NCBI RefSeq assembly: GCF_009765995.1
Contig: NZ_LMUI01000030.1
Coordinates: 62,001-126,000 of the forward strand
DNA: 64,000 nt
Direction of reading: 5' to 3'
Source of the DNA: Methylocapsa sp. S129
GTDB taxonomy: Bacteria > Pseudomonadota > Alphaproteobacteria > Rhizobiales > Beijerinckiaceae
Of the stretch, positions 9,973 through 20,420 are shown piece by piece. Position 1 is the stretch's first letter. The number at the start of each line of letters is the position of its first letter. Below the pieces are notes generated by a model, which searched no databases, was not told where the DNA came from, and saw nothing but the letters and a program-made list of their open reading frames with translations. The position numbers and the translations under genes were made by a program.

Positions 9973-12900
9973 GGCGCCTCCGCCGCGACGGCGCCGGACG
10001 CCGCCGAGGCGCCAAGACGTGTGCCGATGCGCTCGAACAGGAGATAGATCACGGGCGTTGTGAACAGGGTCAAAACCTGGCTGACCGCCAGTCCGCCGAC
10101 AATCGCGAGGCCCAGCGGATGGCGCAGTTCCGAGCCGACGCCGGTTCCCAGCATCAGCGGCAACGCCCCAAACATCGCCGCCATCGTCGTCATGAGAATG
10201 GGGCGGAGGCGCAAAAGGCAGGCCTGATAGATCGCGTCGCGCGCGTTCTTGCCTTCATTGCGTTGCGCATCCAGCGCAAAATCGATCATCATGATCGCGT
10301 TCTTCTTGACGATGCCGATTAGCAGCACGATGCCGATGATGCCGATCACATCGAGGCCGGCTCCCGCGATCATCAGCGCCAGCAGCGCGCCGATGCCCGC
10401 CGAGGGCAGGGTCGACAGGATGGTGACGGGGTGGATGAAGCTCTCATAGAGCACGCCCAATACGATATACATCGTCGCGACGGCGGCGAGCAGCAACAGC
10501 AGTTCATTCGACAGCGACGATTGGAACGCGGATGCGGCGCCCTGGAAGGCGGTCGCAAAACTCGCCGGCAGGTTCAGCTCGCGCTCGGCCGCCAGAATCG
10601 CGTCGACCGCGGCGCCGAGCGATGCGCCGGGCGCGAGATTGAACGAAATCGTCGTCACCGGCGACTGGCTCAAATGCGAAATTTGCAAAGGCGAAGGCTG
10701 GATCGTGGTCTGGCTGATCGCCGATAGCGGAACCTGGCCTGTGGTCGAAGCTGAGGAAGGCAAATAGATCGAGCCTAGCGAATCCACCGAGCGCTGCATG
10801 GAAGGATCGACGTCGAGAATGACGCGATATTGGTTCGACTGAGTGAAAATGGTTGAGATGATGCGCTGGCCGAACGCATCGTAGAGCGCGCTGTCGACGG
10901 TGGCCGGCGTGATGCCGAAACGCGCCGCGGTCGGCCGATCGATGGTGAGATAGGCGGACAGCCCGCTTTGTTGCATATCGCTCGCGACGTCGGCGAGTTC
11001 CGGCGTTTTTTGCAACCGCGCCAAGAGTTGCGGCGTCCATGTCTGCAACACGCCCAAATCCTGATTGCTGAGCGTGAATTGATATTGCGTCGCGCTGACG
11101 GTGGTGTCGATCGACAAATCCTGAACCGGCTGCATGAACAGGGCGACGCCCGACACTTGCGCCGTCTCCGCCTGCAGGCGCCGGATGATCTGGCTAGCGG
11201 ATAATTTGCGATCGCTATGCGGTTTCAAATTGATGAGAAAGCGGCCGGAATTGAGCGTAACGTTGGAGCCGTCGACGCCGATGAAGGAAGACAGGCTCAC
11301 GACATCCGGATCTTTGAGGATGACGTCGGCCAGATCTTGCTGGTGGCGCGCCATCGCGGAAAAAGAGGTGGTCTGGGCGGCTTGGGTGATGCCCTGGATG
11401 ACGCCGGTGTCCTGGATGGGAAAAAATCCCTTCGGAATGGCCACGTAGAGATAGCCGGTCACAACGAAAGTCGCCAGGGCTACGATCAGCGTGATGATCT
11501 GATGATCCAGAACGACACTCAGGGTGCTGCCATAAAGACGCACGAGGAACTTGAAGAAACGTCCGCCGCTTGCGTGGGAGGACTTATGCTCGCCCGCAAC
11601 CTGAGGCTTCAACAGCTTGGCGCATAGCATGGGAACGAGCGTCAGCGACACGATGGCCGAAATGACGATCGTCACCGCCAACGTTATCGCAAATTCATGG
11701 AACAGGCGGCCGACGACGTCGCCCATGAACAACAGTGGAATCAGCACGGCGATCAACGAAATCGTCAGCGAGATGATGGTGAAGCCGATCTGCTGCGACC
11801 CCTTGAGCGCCGCCTGAAACGGCGTCTCGCCCATTTCGAGGAATCGCGCAATATTCTCGATCATAACGATCGCGTCGTCGACGACGAAGCCGGTGGCGAT
11901 CGTCAAGGCCATCAGCGAGAGATTGTCGAGGCTGAAGCCGAGTTGATACATGATAGCCAGCGTGCCGACCAGCGAGAGCGGCACGGACAGGCTCGGAATA
12001 ATGGTCGCGGGGATATTGCGCAGGAAAAGGAAAATCACCAGCACGACAAGGCCCACCGCCAGCGAAAGCTCGAATTCCACGTCCTCGACCGAGGCACGAA
12101 TGGTTGTCGTGCGGTCGGTCAGCGGCGTGATGGTGATGGAAGAGGGAATCGCGGCGGTGATGGAAGGCAGCAGCGCCTTGATGCTGTCGACAACCGCAAT
12201 GACATTGGCGCCGGGCTGGCGCTGAACGTTGACGATGAGCGCCGGGGTCGCATTCATCCAGGCGGAGAGCTTGCCATTCTCCGGGGCCTGCTCGACGGTG
12301 GCGACATCGGAAAGTTTCACCGGCGCGCCGTTGCGGAACGCAACCACCGAATCGACATAGTCGGTCGCGTTCTTGATCTGGTCATTGGCGTTGATCGAGA
12401 ACGACTGCGAGGCCCCGTCGAAATTGCCCTTGGGCGTATTGACGTTGAGATTGCCGATCGTCGTTCTCAGATCGTCGAGATTGAGTCCATAGGCTCCCAG
12501 AGCGAGCGGATTGGCGTGGATGCGCACGCTGGGGCGCTGGCCGCCGGAAATCGACACGAGGCCGACACCGGGCAATTGCGCCAGCTTCTGCGCGATGCGT
12601 CCTTCGATGATATCCTCGACATCGGTGAGCTTCAGGGTTGTCGACGTCACGCCAAGCGTGAGAATCGGCGCGTCGGCCGGATTGACCTTGGCGTAGATCG
12701 GCGGCGCCGGCAGATCGGCTGGTAGCAGGTTGCCCGCCGCGTTGATCGACGCTTGCACCTCTTGCTCGGCGATATCGATGCCGATGTCGAGGGTGAAGCG
12801 CAGGGTGATGACCGAGGAGCCCGCCGAACTTTGCGACGACATTTGCGCGAGAGAGGGCATTTCGCCAAATTGCCGCTCCAGCGGCGCCGTGATCGAGGAG

Positions 12901-13079
12901 GTCATCACCTCCGGGCTCGCGCCGGGATAGAAGGTCTGCACCTGGATCGTGGGATAATCGACTTCGGGCAAAGCCGACAGCGGCAGGAACTTGTAGGCGA
13001 CGATTCCGACCAGCAGAATCGCAACCATCAGCAGCGAGGTCGCAACCGGCCGCTCGATGAAAAGGCGAGAAGGGTTCAA
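9969..13079 (-). CDS. mdtB: RND efflux permease, MdtB-like
   Basis: 1036 residues, the normal MdtB size, with the same two-fold RND layout: [20 protein letters not shown] at TM1, periplasmic porter domain, TM4 relay [17 protein letters not shown], a second periplasmic domain without the insert seen in the neighbour, and [20 protein letters not shown] near the C-terminus. It lies between the adaptor gene (25-base gap) and mdtC (4-base overlap), so the three form one operon. In MdtABC of enterobacteria, MdtB and MdtC are not interchangeable and make a B2C trimer; the same is inferred here from gene order and pairwise divergence. Confidence 0.92.
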   Translation of the reverse strand: MNPSRLFIERPVATSLLMVAILLVGIVAYKFLPLSALPEVDYPTIQVQTFYPGASPEVMTSSITAPLERQFGEMPSLAQMSSQSSAGSSVITLRFTLDIGIDIAEQEVQASINAAGNLLPADLPAPPIYAKVNPADAPILTLGVTSTTLKLTDVEDIIEGRIAQKLAQLPGVGLVSISGGQRPSVRIHANPLALGAYGLNLDDLRTTIGNLNVNTPKGNFDGASQSFSINANDQIKNATDYVDSVVAFRNGAPVKLSDVATVEQAPENGKLSAWMNATPALIVNVQRQPGANVIAVVDSIKALLPSITAAIPSSITITPLTDRTTTIRASVEDVEFELSLAVGLVVLVIFLFLRNIPATIIPSLSVPLSLVGTLAIMYQLGFSLDNLSLMALTIATGFVVDDAIVMIENIARFLEMGETPFQAALKGSQQIGFTIISLTISLIAVLIPLLFMGDVVGRLFHEFAITLAVTIVISAIVSLTLVPMLCAKLLKPQVAGEHKSSHASGGRFFKFLVRLYGSTLSVVLDHQIITLIVALATFVVTGYLYVAIPKGFFPIQDTGVIQGITQAAQTTSFSAMARHQQDLADVILKDPDVVSLSSFIGVDGSNVTLNSGRFLINLKPHSDRKLSASQIIRRLQAETAQVSGVALFMQPVQDLSIDTTVSATQYQFTLSNQDLGVLQTWTPQLLARLQKTPELADVASDMQQSGLSAYLTIDRPTAARFGITPATVDSALYDAFGQRIISTIFTQSNQYRVILDVDPSMQRSVDSLGSIYLPSSASTTGQVPLSAISQTTIQPSPLQISHLSQSPVTTISFNLAPGASLGAAVDAILAAERELNLPASFATAFQGAASAFQSSLSNELLLLLAAVATMYIVLGVLYESFIHPVTILSTLPSAGIGALLALMIAGAGLDVIGIIGIVLLIGIVKKNAIMMIDFALDAQRNEGKNARDAIYQACLLRLRPILMTTMAAMFGALPLMLGTGVGSELRHPLGLAIVGGLAVSQVLTLFTTPVIYLLFERIGTRLGASAASGAVAAEAP

Positions 13080-13104
13080 GGGGCGTCCTTCCGCTGCATG
13101 GGCG

Positions 13105-14538
13105 TCACGGGGGTGGGCTTGCGGCGGGAGCGCTGCCCGAGGGAGCGGCGCCCGAGTCCTGGTTCTGGCGGTGTTTGTGCTGATGCTGACCGGCCTGGGT
13201 CGGGTCGGCGGCGCCTTGTCCGCTCGCGCCCGAACTCGATGGCGGCGCGGCGCCAGCAGCGCCAGAAGTGGAGGCGCCGGCGGCGGGCGTGTTGCGCACC
13301 GTAACCTTGGCGCCCTCGCGAAGCCGGTCGGCGCCGTCGGTCACGACCTTGTCGCCGACCGCGAGACCGGACGTAATCGCCGTATTGCCGGAGTCGGCCG
13401 GCCCGATCTTGATGGCGCGCACGGTGACCGTGTCGTCGTCTTTGACGACATAGGCGAAATTGCCGTTCGGACCAAGTTGAACGGCCGCGTTGGGCACGAG
13501 AACGGCGCCCGACAGCGTGTCCACCAGCAGGCGCGTGTTCACGAATTGGTTGGGGAATAGCGCGCCATCGTCGTTGGCGAAGCTCGCACGCAGCTTGAAT
13601 GTGCCGGTTGTCGTGTCGATCTGGTTGTCGGTGGTGGTCAACGATCCCGTCGCGAGTTGCGCGACATTGGCGCGGTCGAAAACCGTCACGGGCAAGGTCG
13701 CGCCGCTCTTCATGCGCGCGGCGATCTGCGGCAGATTATCTTCCGGGGTAGAGAAGATGACGCTGATGGGTTGAATTTGCGTGATCACCACGATGCCATT
13801 GGTGTCCGTAACCTGGACGTAATTGCCCTGATCGACCTGGCGCAGGCCGACGCGGCCGCTGATGGGCGCGACAATACGGCAATAAGTGATGTTAAGATTG
13901 GCGGCGTCGATCTGCGCCTGGTCAGTGGCCATCGCAGCCAAGTCCTGCGCCACCAGAAATTTCTGGTCGTCGATCTGCTGCGTGGCGATCGAATCCTGTT
14001 TGCCCAGGGTCACGTAGCGGGCGAGATCGGCGACCGCCTGCGCGTGAAGCGCGGTGTCCTTGGCTAATTGTCCCTGCGCCTGCGCCAGTGTCGCCTGATA
14101 AGGGCGCGAATCGATCTGCGCGAGAAAATCACCGGCCTTGACGATCTGGCCTTCCTCAAAGCCGATCTGCTGCAAATTCCCGGCGATCTGGGTGCGAACC
14201 GTCACGGTGGCGAGCGAAGTGACGGTGCCCAACGCATTCACATAGAGCGGAATGTCGCCCTTAGTCGCCTGTGCGTCCCGAATGGTCTGCGTCGCCCCGC
14301 CGGCGCCGCGCCCGCCCTTGGGGGCGACATCCGGCGTGGGCGCAATGTCTTCGAAATGTTGCCAGGCGAAAATGCACGCGACGGCGATCGCCAGCACAAA
14401 CAACCATTTTGCGAGACGGCGGCTTTTGGGCGGCGTCGGGGGAGCCGGCGCATCATGCGGCGAAGCCGGCGACGGGGTCGACGGCTGTGGAGATTGCGGC
14501 CTGGCCTCGACCCGCGCGGGATCGACGTTTTCGTTCAT
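13105..14538 (-). CDS. mdtA: RND membrane-fusion (adaptor) protein, MdtA-like
   Basis: 477 residues from ATG 14538, preceded by GAGGTCG; a longer frame to 14580 lacks a ribosome site. A cytoplasmic Pro-rich start is followed by one membrane anchor ([15 protein letters not shown]), then lipoyl/barrel-sandwich halves ([20 protein letters not shown] and [20 protein letters not shown]) around a short alpha-hairpin, and the beta-barrel and membrane-proximal domains. The C-terminal 60 residues are a Gly/Ala/Ser/Pro tail with a His/Gln-rich run ([11 protein letters not shown]), which could bind metal but may be mere low complexity. It links the MdtBC pump to an outer-membrane channel. First gene of the operon; no regulator is adjacent. 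Confidence 0.9.
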   Translation of the reverse strand: MNENVDPARVEARPQSPQPSTPSPASPHDAPAPPTPPKSRRLAKWLFVLAIAVACIFAWQHFEDIAPTPDVAPKGGRGAGGATQTIRDAQATKGDIPLYVNALGTVTSLATVTVRTQIAGNLQQIGFEEGQIVKAGDFLAQIDSRPYQATLAQAQGQLAKDTALHAQAVADLARYVTLGKQDSIATQQIDDQKFLVAQDLAAMATDQAQIDAANLNITYCRIVAPISGRVGLRQVDQGNYVQVTDTNGIVVITQIQPISVIFSTPEDNLPQIAARMKSGATLPVTVFDRANVAQLATGSLTTTDNQIDTTTGTFKLRASFANDDGALFPNQFVNTRLLVDTLSGAVLVPNAAVQLGPNGNFAYVVKDDDTVTVRAIKIGPADSGNTAITSGLAVGDKVVTDGADRLREGAKVTVRNTPAAGASTSGAAGAAPPSSSGASGQGAADPTQAGQHQHKHRQNQDSGAAPSGSAPAASPPP

Positions 14539-14721
14539 GAGACGACCTCGCAAAGACTCTTTCGCATCGCACGCCAGCAAAGAAACTTCAACTCACGCCA
14601 TTGTCTTTACGGTATTATCCAACCACGCCAAATCGAGGGTTCGCGACACGTCTTCGTGAGACAGTTGCAATCCGCGCGCGGTTGCGGCATAAGCGCCGCT
14701 GGCGGCGGTGCCGTCGTGGAT

Positions 14722-14796
14722 GCGGGTGTAGCTCAGTGGTAGAGCACAACCTTGCCAAGGTTGGGGTCGAGGGTTCGAATCCCTTCGCCCGCTCCA
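14722..14796 (+). tRNA. tRNA-Gly (anticodon GCC)
   Basis: The acceptor stem GCGGGTG pairs with CGCCCGC, followed by discriminator T and an encoded CCA. The D-arm contains TAGCTCAGTGGTAGAGC. The anticodon stem CAACC/GGTTG encloses the loop TTGCCAA, so the anticodon is GCC. The T-arm contains GGTTCGAAT. All cloverleaf parts are intact. No integrase or repeated tRNA end is visible nearby. Confidence 0.96.
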
Positions 14797-15043
14797 GATT
14801 TTCCCATAAAATCAGACATTTGCTGACGCTCGCGAGAGCGCGCGGCGAATGTATATTTGGCGAGACGCAGAAGGACGATGAAATGCGTTTCATTGTCACA
14901 TGATCCATATTCGAGACAGGGCGCAGCGGCAGAATTTGCGATGGCTCTCAACGATGCGTGATCGATATCTCTCCAGACGGGAACAGTGCAGGACTGTTCA
15001 GACAATCCACTCGTTGAGAATGCGCAACGCCACTACCGTAGCG

Positions 15044-15061
15044 GCGACGCGATAGCGTCGC
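15044..15061 (-). terminator. Hairpin downstream of the LysR gene
   Basis: GCGACGC-GATA-GCGTCGC is a perfect 7-bp stem with a 4-base loop, 29 bases past the LysR stop. No T-run follows, so it is a weak terminator candidate. The remainder of 14797-15089 shows nothing else. Confidence 0.3.
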
Positions 15062-15089
15062 TTGGGCTGGACGGCATTATAAATAGGAC

Positions 15090-16013
15090 TCAACGGCAAT
15101 CCGTCGGACCGCCATCGCGGCGCGGCGTCCCCTGAACGGCCGCGTTGAGAATCCATGTGCGAAAGGCGGCGACCTTCGGCCGCTCGCGGCTGGCTTCCGG
15201 GTAAACAAGATAATAGGCGAAGGCTTCAGGCCAGACGATCTCCGCGAGTTTAACGAGCCGTCCTTCGGCAAGATCGAGCGCCGTCATGGCGGCTGGCAGC
15301 AGGCCGGCGCCTTGACCTGCGAGCACAGCCTTCAGCAGCAAGCTGGAATCGTCAAAGGCGGAACCACGGGGCGCGCCGACCTCGTCGATCCCTTGCGCCT
15401 GGAACCAGAGCTGCCAATCCTTGCGCCCGGCGTCATGCGCCAGCGGCCAGCGCGTCAATTCGGCGGGCGTCTTCGGCGCGCCAAATCGCGCAACCAACGT
15501 CGGGGCTGCGACCGGGACAAGCTCCACCGCGAAAACGCGCTCGCTGCATAGGTCGGGGTAGCGGCCCAGACCATGACGGACCGCGACATCCACGCCGTCG
15601 CGTGAGAAATCCGCCAGCCCCTTGCCGGTCGCCACCTGAAGGTCGATTTCTGGATAGGCGTCCTGGAAATCCTTCAAACGCGGCACGAGCCAGCCCGCTG
15701 CGAAGCCCGAAGTGACGCTCACGGTCAGTATGCCGGTGTCGGCGCTCACCGTCACGCGCCGGGTCGCCTCGGCGATCTGCCTGAAGGCGTTGCGGACCGG
15801 CGGCAGATAATTCTGTCCGGCCTCAGTCAGGAAAATGCCGCGGTTCACCCGGCGGAACAGCGCGACCCCAAGATGCGCCTCCAGCGCTTTGAGCATCTGG
15901 CTCACCGCGCCCGGAGTCACGTATAGCTCCTTCGCCGCGTTCTTCACGGAGAGATGGCGCGCGGTCGCCTCGTAGGCGCGCAACGCATTCAGCGGCGGCA
16001 GTCGGTCAATCAT
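15090..16013 (-). CDS. LysR-family transcriptional regulator (GcvA-like)
   Basis: 307 residues. The N-terminal winged helix-turn-helix (LNALRAYEATARHLSVKNAA, followed by VTPGAVSQMLKALEAHLGVALF) is of the GcvA subgroup of LysR regulators; residues about 90-295 form the periplasmic-binding-like effector domain. It is divergent from the MFS transporter at 16282, the usual arrangement when the regulator controls its neighbour and itself. A 20-bp sequence directly abuts its start codon and recurs 121 bp away in the shared promoter region, a good operator candidate. The effector is unknown; glycine-cleavage genes are not present, so GcvA function is not implied. Confidence 0.88.
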   Translation of the reverse strand: MIDRLPPLNALRAYEATARHLSVKNAAKELYVTPGAVSQMLKALEAHLGVALFRRVNRGIFLTEAGQNYLPPVRNAFRQIAEATRRVTVSADTGILTVSVTSGFAAGWLVPRLKDFQDAYPEIDLQVATGKGLADFSRDGVDVAVRHGLGRYPDLCSERVFAVELVPVAAPTLVARFGAPKTPAELTRWPLAHDAGRKDWQLWFQAQGIDEVGAPRGSAFDDSSLLLKAVLAGQGAGLLPAAMTALDLAEGRLVKLAEIVWPEAFAYYLVYPEASRERPKVAAFRTWILNAAVQGTPRRDGGPTDCR

Positions 16014-16033
16014 TTAGTTAATCTCATCTGAAC
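16014..16033. promoter_or_regulatory. Direct repeat copy 1, candidate LysR operator
   Basis: TTAGTTAATCTCATCTGAAC lies immediately 5' of the LysR start codon and matches the copy at 16135-16154 at 16 of 20 positions. Its place would suit autorepression. Confidence 0.45.
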
Positions 16034-16134
16034 GATGCAGAATATCTGGCTTGCGCTCGGGCTCTTCTCGGAAGATGTTCAACATGTGATGCGATATGAA
16101 ATCATCCTACTACGCCGAGCAAGCCTTCGTCACA

Positions 16135-16154
16135 TTAGTTTATCTTATCTAAAA
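16135..16154. promoter_or_regulatory. Direct repeat copy 2, candidate LysR operator
   Basis: TTAGTTTATCTTATCTAAAA repeats the element at 16014. Within it TTAG-N10-CTAA is an inverted repeat with the T-N11-A symmetry typical of LysR sites. It sits about 130 bp upstream of the MFS start. Confidence 0.5.
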
Positions 16155-16281
16155 GAAGGGAGGACAGATTGCTCCAAATCGCCACATCCGTGCTCCGCCT
16201 TCATCAGGTTGGCGGGAGGGTCTCTGGCGGCCGCGTCGGTCATCGATCCCGCTTCATCAATGCGACGCGAAGGAGACCGCG

Positions 16282-17544
16282 GTGAGCCGTGACGCAGTGC
16301 TGGCGAGACCCCGCCTGTTCCGCGGCTGGCTTGTGGTCGCCGGCGCGTTTGCGGTGACCTTCGTCGGCTTTGGAAGCGCCTATACTTTCAGCGCCTTTGT
16401 CGAATCCCTGCAGAGGGATTTCGCGGCCTCGCGCGGGTCGGTCTCTCTCGTATTCTCGCTGGCCGGCTTTCTCTACTTCGGCCTCGGAATCGTCAGCGGT
16501 CCGCTCGCCGACCGATGGGGCTCCCGCCGCTTAGCGGTCGTCGGCATGGCCCTGGTCGGATTGGGCCTAATCGCCGCGAGCATGGCGCGCAGCCTGGCGG
16601 AGGTCTACGCGGCATACGGGCTCGGCGTTGGACTTGGCGTCGGCTGTGCTTACGTCCCGGCCTTGGGCGCGGTGCAGCGCTGGTTCGTCCGACGCCGCGG
16701 CTTCGCATCTGGACTTGCCGTCAGCGGGATTGGCGTCGGCACGCTCGTCATGCCGCCGCTCGCCTCGTTTTTCATTGAGGCTGTGGGATGGCGCGACGCT
16801 TATCTCATCCTCGGCTGTCTTGCCGTCATATCGGGTGTCGGAATGGCTCTGCTGATCGAAAACGATCCGCGCAGTCGGGGCTTAAATCCTGACGGCGATC
16901 CCGCGCCGTCGGGCGCGCATTTGGCTCCGCCGACCGGTTTTTCCGTGCGGGAGGCGATAAAGTCTCGGCGGTTCATCGGCCTCTACGCCGCCTGCTTGAT
17001 TTGCTCGTTCGGACTATTCGTCCCTTTCGTTCATCTCGTCCCTTATGCGTTGGATCACGGCGTTCCGCAGTCTTCGGCTGTCCTGCTGCTGGGCGTGATT
17101 GGCGTTGGAAGCACCGCCGGACGCTTTTTTCTCGGCGGCTTGGCCGACCGGATGGGTCGTCAACGCGCGCTGTTGGTCATGTTTGCGGGCATGGCGCTCG
17201 CCCTGGCCGTCTGGGCGTTCTCGACCGCATTCTGGGGGCTCGCCGCCTTTGCGTTCGCCTACGGCGTGTTCTATGGCGGATTCGTTGCGTTGCTTCCGGC
17301 GCTCGTCATGGATTATTTCGGCGGACGCAATATCAGCGCCGTCATTGGCATCCTCTACACGAGCGTGGCGTTCGGCACCCTGGTAGGCCCCAGCGCGGCT
17401 GGATTCGCCTTCGACATCAGCCACAGCTACTTGCTGCCGATACTCGCCAGCATTTGCGCGAATATCGCAGCCGCCGGCATCGTGGCGGCCACGTCGAACA
17501 CGGCCGGCGCTTCCCCAAACAGATTAGGCGTCAACCAGCGATGA
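16282..17544 (+). CDS. MFS transporter (monocarboxylate/OFA-like)
   Basis: 420 residues with twelve predicted membrane helices in two halves. MFS motif A occurs between helices 2 and 3 (GPLADRWGSRRLA) and again between helices 8 and 9 (GGLADRMGRQRAL). The opening FRGWLVVAGAFAVTFVGFGS and FSAFVESLQRDFAASRGSVS is typical of the MCT/OFA group that moves monocarboxylates or other organic anions. The GTG start at 16282 is preceded at 6 bases by AGGAG. It is divergent from the LysR gene and probably controlled by it. The substrate cannot be deduced. Confidence 0.88.
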   Translation: MSRDAVLARPRLFRGWLVVAGAFAVTFVGFGSAYTFSAFVESLQRDFAASRGSVSLVFSLAGFLYFGLGIVSGPLADRWGSRRLAVVGMALVGLGLIAASMARSLAEVYAAYGLGVGLGVGCAYVPALGAVQRWFVRRRGFASGLAVSGIGVGTLVMPPLASFFIEAVGWRDAYLILGCLAVISGVGMALLIENDPRSRGLNPDGDPAPSGAHLAPPTGFSVREAIKSRRFIGLYAACLICSFGLFVPFVHLVPYALDHGVPQSSAVLLLGVIGVGSTAGRFFLGGLADRMGRQRALLVMFAGMALALAVWAFSTAFWGLAAFAFAYGVFYGGFVALLPALVMDYFGGRNISAVIGILYTSVAFGTLVGPSAAGFAFDISHSYLLPILASICANIAAAGIVAATSNTAGASPNRLGVNQR

Positions 17545-17571
17545 TTGCCGCGCTGAACCTTCGCCCCGCCA

Positions 17572-19206
17572 TCACTGCAATTTAGCGGTGAGTCTGAAAT
17601 AGATTTGATAGGGGGCCTGGGGGTCAACGACTCTATCGAGGGGGAATCCGGCGCTGACTTCGGCGACGAAATATTTGCTCAACGACCACGAAAACCCCAG
17701 GCCCGTCGAATCCAGGTTCTGAATGGCCGGAAAGTGATTGTAGACGGCGCCATGATCGTAAAAAACATAGGCGTCGACGCTGGCGCCGAGAATGGGCGCC
17801 GCATGGTGCAGCTCCAGATTGCCGTAATAGCCGTCTGGTCCCGCCACCGAATTGGCGGGATAGCCGCGAACCGTCGTCGGGCCGCCGACCTGGAACAATT
17901 GGTCGCCCGGCAGCAGCTCTTTCGACGCGGCCTGCCAGGCGCCCCCGAGCGTCGCATTGAAGCCTAGCGGCAATTGCGCCGTCGAATTGAACGTCCCGCC
18001 CTGCAGCACGAAATTGTTGTTCAGACCGGAAATGCCGCTGTAGGAATGCGCGTTCGAGACCGTGGGCGAGACGCTCGCCGAAAAGCTCCCTCCCGTATAG
18101 CCGAACGTGAAGCCGCCCGTTTCCAGGGTCGTGCGATCGCCGGTGACGCGCACATCGGTCTGTTCCGACAAAGAAATGTCATGCGATACGGAGGCGTTGA
18201 CAAGAAACAGCCATTCCGAATTGGCGAACAGCGGCTGGCTCGCATTGAGGGCCATGACCTCCGACTCGCCCGTCACGTCGAGCGTCTTATAGGGCCCGGA
18301 GACGACATCGATCGCCCCGCGCGAAAAACTCACGCCAACGCGTCCGCCCCAGGGATTGAAGGGAATGTTATAGGCGATGTTGCCGCTGACATTGCCCTGC
18401 GACTTGACGGCATAGAGCGTCAGCTTGTCGTCAAGGCCCAGAGGCGCGTAGCGCTGGAGAAGAGCGCCCATTTCGAGTTGCCCGACCGAAGGCACCCCCT
18501 GATTGTCGACAAAGACCTGGACGAGGTTTTGCGGCGGCTCGGTCACCGCCAGTTCGACGTCCGTCAGCCCGAACTGCGCGCCCGGCTGCATGAGGGCCTG
18601 AATGCGCGCCACCCCGGTCTTGTTGAAGAACGCCAGGTCCTGCGTGACCTTGGGCACATCGACGACCTCGCCCGCCTTCTGATCGATATGGGACAGGACG
18701 AAGTCGTTCGACAGCACATTGGCGCCCGTGACTTTGATCTTGCCGAGCCGGCCCTCCACGATTTTGATCTGGACAATGCCGCTCTTCAGCTTCTGCGGCG
18801 GCAGATAGGCCGCCGCCGTCACGATCCCCTTTTGCGCGTAGAGATCATTGATCTCCTTCAGCATGCGCTGGATGCCGGCGATATCGACGCGCGTTCCCAC
18901 ATATTTGGCGGTGATGGCGTCCAGTTCTTGCTGCGACAGAAACTGCGACTTGTCGAGAACGACGCCGCGCAAAACGAAAGTCGGCCCGCCGGGGATGACG
19001 ACATTGCCTTGGGCGGAGGGCGGCGCAAGAACGGCCGGCACTTGCGGCAAGGCGTTCTTCTGTTCAAGCTGCTGCTGGTTTTGCTGGTTCTGATTGTTGA
19101 TCAGGCCCGGATTGGGGACGAGGGCGAGCGCAGGCGTTTGCGCTCGCGCGCTCAGCGAGCACATCGCCATGCCCGCAGCGACGGGCAACACCCATCTGTT
19201 ATTCAT
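17572..19206 (-). CDS. TpsB-family outer-membrane transporter (ShlB/FhaC/HecB type)
   Basis: 544 residues from ATG 19206, where MNNRWVLPVAAGMAMCSLSA looks like a Sec signal peptide ending near ARAQ; the frame extends upstream but with no signal-like sequence. After an Asn/Gln-rich spacer come a ShlB-type POTRA_2 domain (about residues 70-145), a second POTRA (about 150-220), then a 16-strand-type barrel. The conserved L6 motif VRGY (TTVRGYPANS) is present, and the protein ends in an outer-membrane style strand (IYFRLTAKLQ). TpsB proteins export one large TpsA exoprotein through the outer membrane. No TpsA gene lies beside it in this window, so the partner is distant or lost. Confidence 0.88.
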   Translation of the reverse strand: MNNRWVLPVAAGMAMCSLSARAQTPALALVPNPGLINNQNQQNQQQLEQKNALPQVPAVLAPPSAQGNVVIPGGPTFVLRGVVLDKSQFLSQQELDAITAKYVGTRVDIAGIQRMLKEINDLYAQKGIVTAAAYLPPQKLKSGIVQIKIVEGRLGKIKVTGANVLSNDFVLSHIDQKAGEVVDVPKVTQDLAFFNKTGVARIQALMQPGAQFGLTDVELAVTEPPQNLVQVFVDNQGVPSVGQLEMGALLQRYAPLGLDDKLTLYAVKSQGNVSGNIAYNIPFNPWGGRVGVSFSRGAIDVVSGPYKTLDVTGESEVMALNASQPLFANSEWLFLVNASVSHDISLSEQTDVRVTGDRTTLETGGFTFGYTGGSFSASVSPTVSNAHSYSGISGLNNNFVLQGGTFNSTAQLPLGFNATLGGAWQAASKELLPGDQLFQVGGPTTVRGYPANSVAGPDGYYGNLELHHAAPILGASVDAYVFYDHGAVYNHFPAIQNLDSTGLGFSWSLSKYFVAEVSAGFPLDRVVDPQAPYQIYFRLTAKLQ

Positions 19207-19443
19207 CCGCCCAGCCCATACCCCCGCGCATTTACGACGACGCCCGGTCACAAAGCAAGAGAGGATGACTTCTCGCGCGCGGCAAGCCAAGGCAAACCGC
19301 GGGCATCGCTCGCCAATCGCCATGTCTCGTCGACATCGCCTGAACTGGCCGCCAGACTCCTGGAGCGCCGATGAGCCCCCTCCCCCGCGCCGGCGAATCA
19401 GGCGGCCAGCCTACACCTTAGCAACCGCAAGCAAAAACGGGCC

Positions 19444-20418
19444 TCATCGAAGGCGAGTCGTGGGAGGCGGCGATGTCTCGATATTGATTCGCTCGCGCTC
19501 AACAACCATCGGTCCGCGCCTCACCTGGGCATGGATCGCCGTGATGTACTCGCCCAAAATGCCGATGAACATGAGCTGCACGCCGGAGAAGAAAAACAAG
19601 GCGACGATAATCGTCAGCGTGCCGCGCGGGGCGAGGCCGGGGATAAACAATCCTAGAAGGATCGTGGTGATCGCATACAGGAGCGAAAGCGAGGCGATGC
19701 CAAAGCCAATGAAGCTGCTGAAGCGCATAGGCGCGCTAGTGAACGAGAAAATCCCGTTCATCCCTTGGTCGACCAGCCGCAGCGCATTATTCTTCGAAAT
19801 GCCACGTTTACGCGCTCGCCAGGTGTAGGGCAGGATCAGCCGCCGGAATCCGGCCGAGGCGATAATGCCGCGTATATAAGGATACTGATCGTGGTGGCTC
19901 ACCACGACCTCCCATACCTTGCGATCGATCAGTTGAAACTCGCCGACATTCTCAGGCACTTCGAATTCCGAAAGCGTGCTGACGATGCGGTAGAAAATGC
20001 GGCGGCAAGTCCGCAACGCCAAGGTTTCCTCTCGGTTCGCCCGTGCGCCGGCGACGACCTCGATGCCGTTTTCCCAATGACGCACCATTTCGGGAATCAA
20101 TTCCGGCGGATCTTGCAGATCAACGGGCAGAAAGACGAGGACGGCGTCGCCGGTGGCGTAACGAAGCGCGTTGAAGTTGGACCGGAAAGGGCCGAAATTG
20201 CGCGAGTTCAGAATGACCTTCATGCAAGGATCGGCCGCCGCCAGTCGCCGAAGGATCGCCACAGTGCCGTCCTCGGACGCATTGTCGGCGAAGATGTGCT
20301 CACGCTCGTAATGCGCGAGCGGGCCATCGGGCGCGAACAGTTTGGCGACCGCCGCATAGCACGCTTCGACATTCTCTTCTTCATTGAAGCATGGCGAGAT
20401 GATGGAAATGCGCGCCAC
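19444..20418 (-). CDS. Family 2 glycosyltransferase (GtrB/ArnC/DPM1-like)
   Basis: 324 residues. The GT-A nucleotide-sugar domain starts ISIISPCFNEEENV, with IFADNASEDGT and the metal-binding region LVFLPVDLQDPPELIPEM, a pattern of polyprenyl-phosphate glycosyltransferases. Two membrane helices follow (about residues 232-255 and 268-292), as in GtrB and ArnC. It should load a sugar onto undecaprenyl phosphate at the cytosolic face. It is the last gene of the glycan operon and pairs logically with the GtrA-type flippase at 21906. Whether its donor is the CDP-sugar made here is inference. Confidence 0.85.
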   Translation of the reverse strand: MARISIISPCFNEEENVEACYAAVAKLFAPDGPLAHYEREHIFADNASEDGTVAILRRLAAADPCMKVILNSRNFGPFRSNFNALRYATGDAVLVFLPVDLQDPPELIPEMVRHWENGIEVVAGARANREETLALRTCRRIFYRIVSTLSEFEVPENVGEFQLIDRKVWEVVVSHHDQYPYIRGIIASAGFRRLILPYTWRARKRGISKNNALRLVDQGMNGIFSFTSAPMRFSSFIGFGIASLSLLYAITTILLGLFIPGLAPRGTLTIIVALFFFSGVQLMFIGILGEYITAIHAQVRRGPMVVERERINIETSPPPTTRLR

Positions 20419-20420
20419 GC

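Noticed and set aside
14722..14796. tRNA-Gly as a genomic-island attachment site
   Set aside because: No integrase gene and no second copy of the tRNA 3' end was seen in the window.
16035..16292. 85-codon plus-strand frame between the LysR and MFS genes
   Set aside because: Lies across the shared promoter region, overlaps the MFS start, and has no protein-like composition.
17974..19374. Plus-strand open frame of 466 codons opposite the TpsB gene
   Set aside because: Antisense shadow of a well-supported outer-membrane protein gene.
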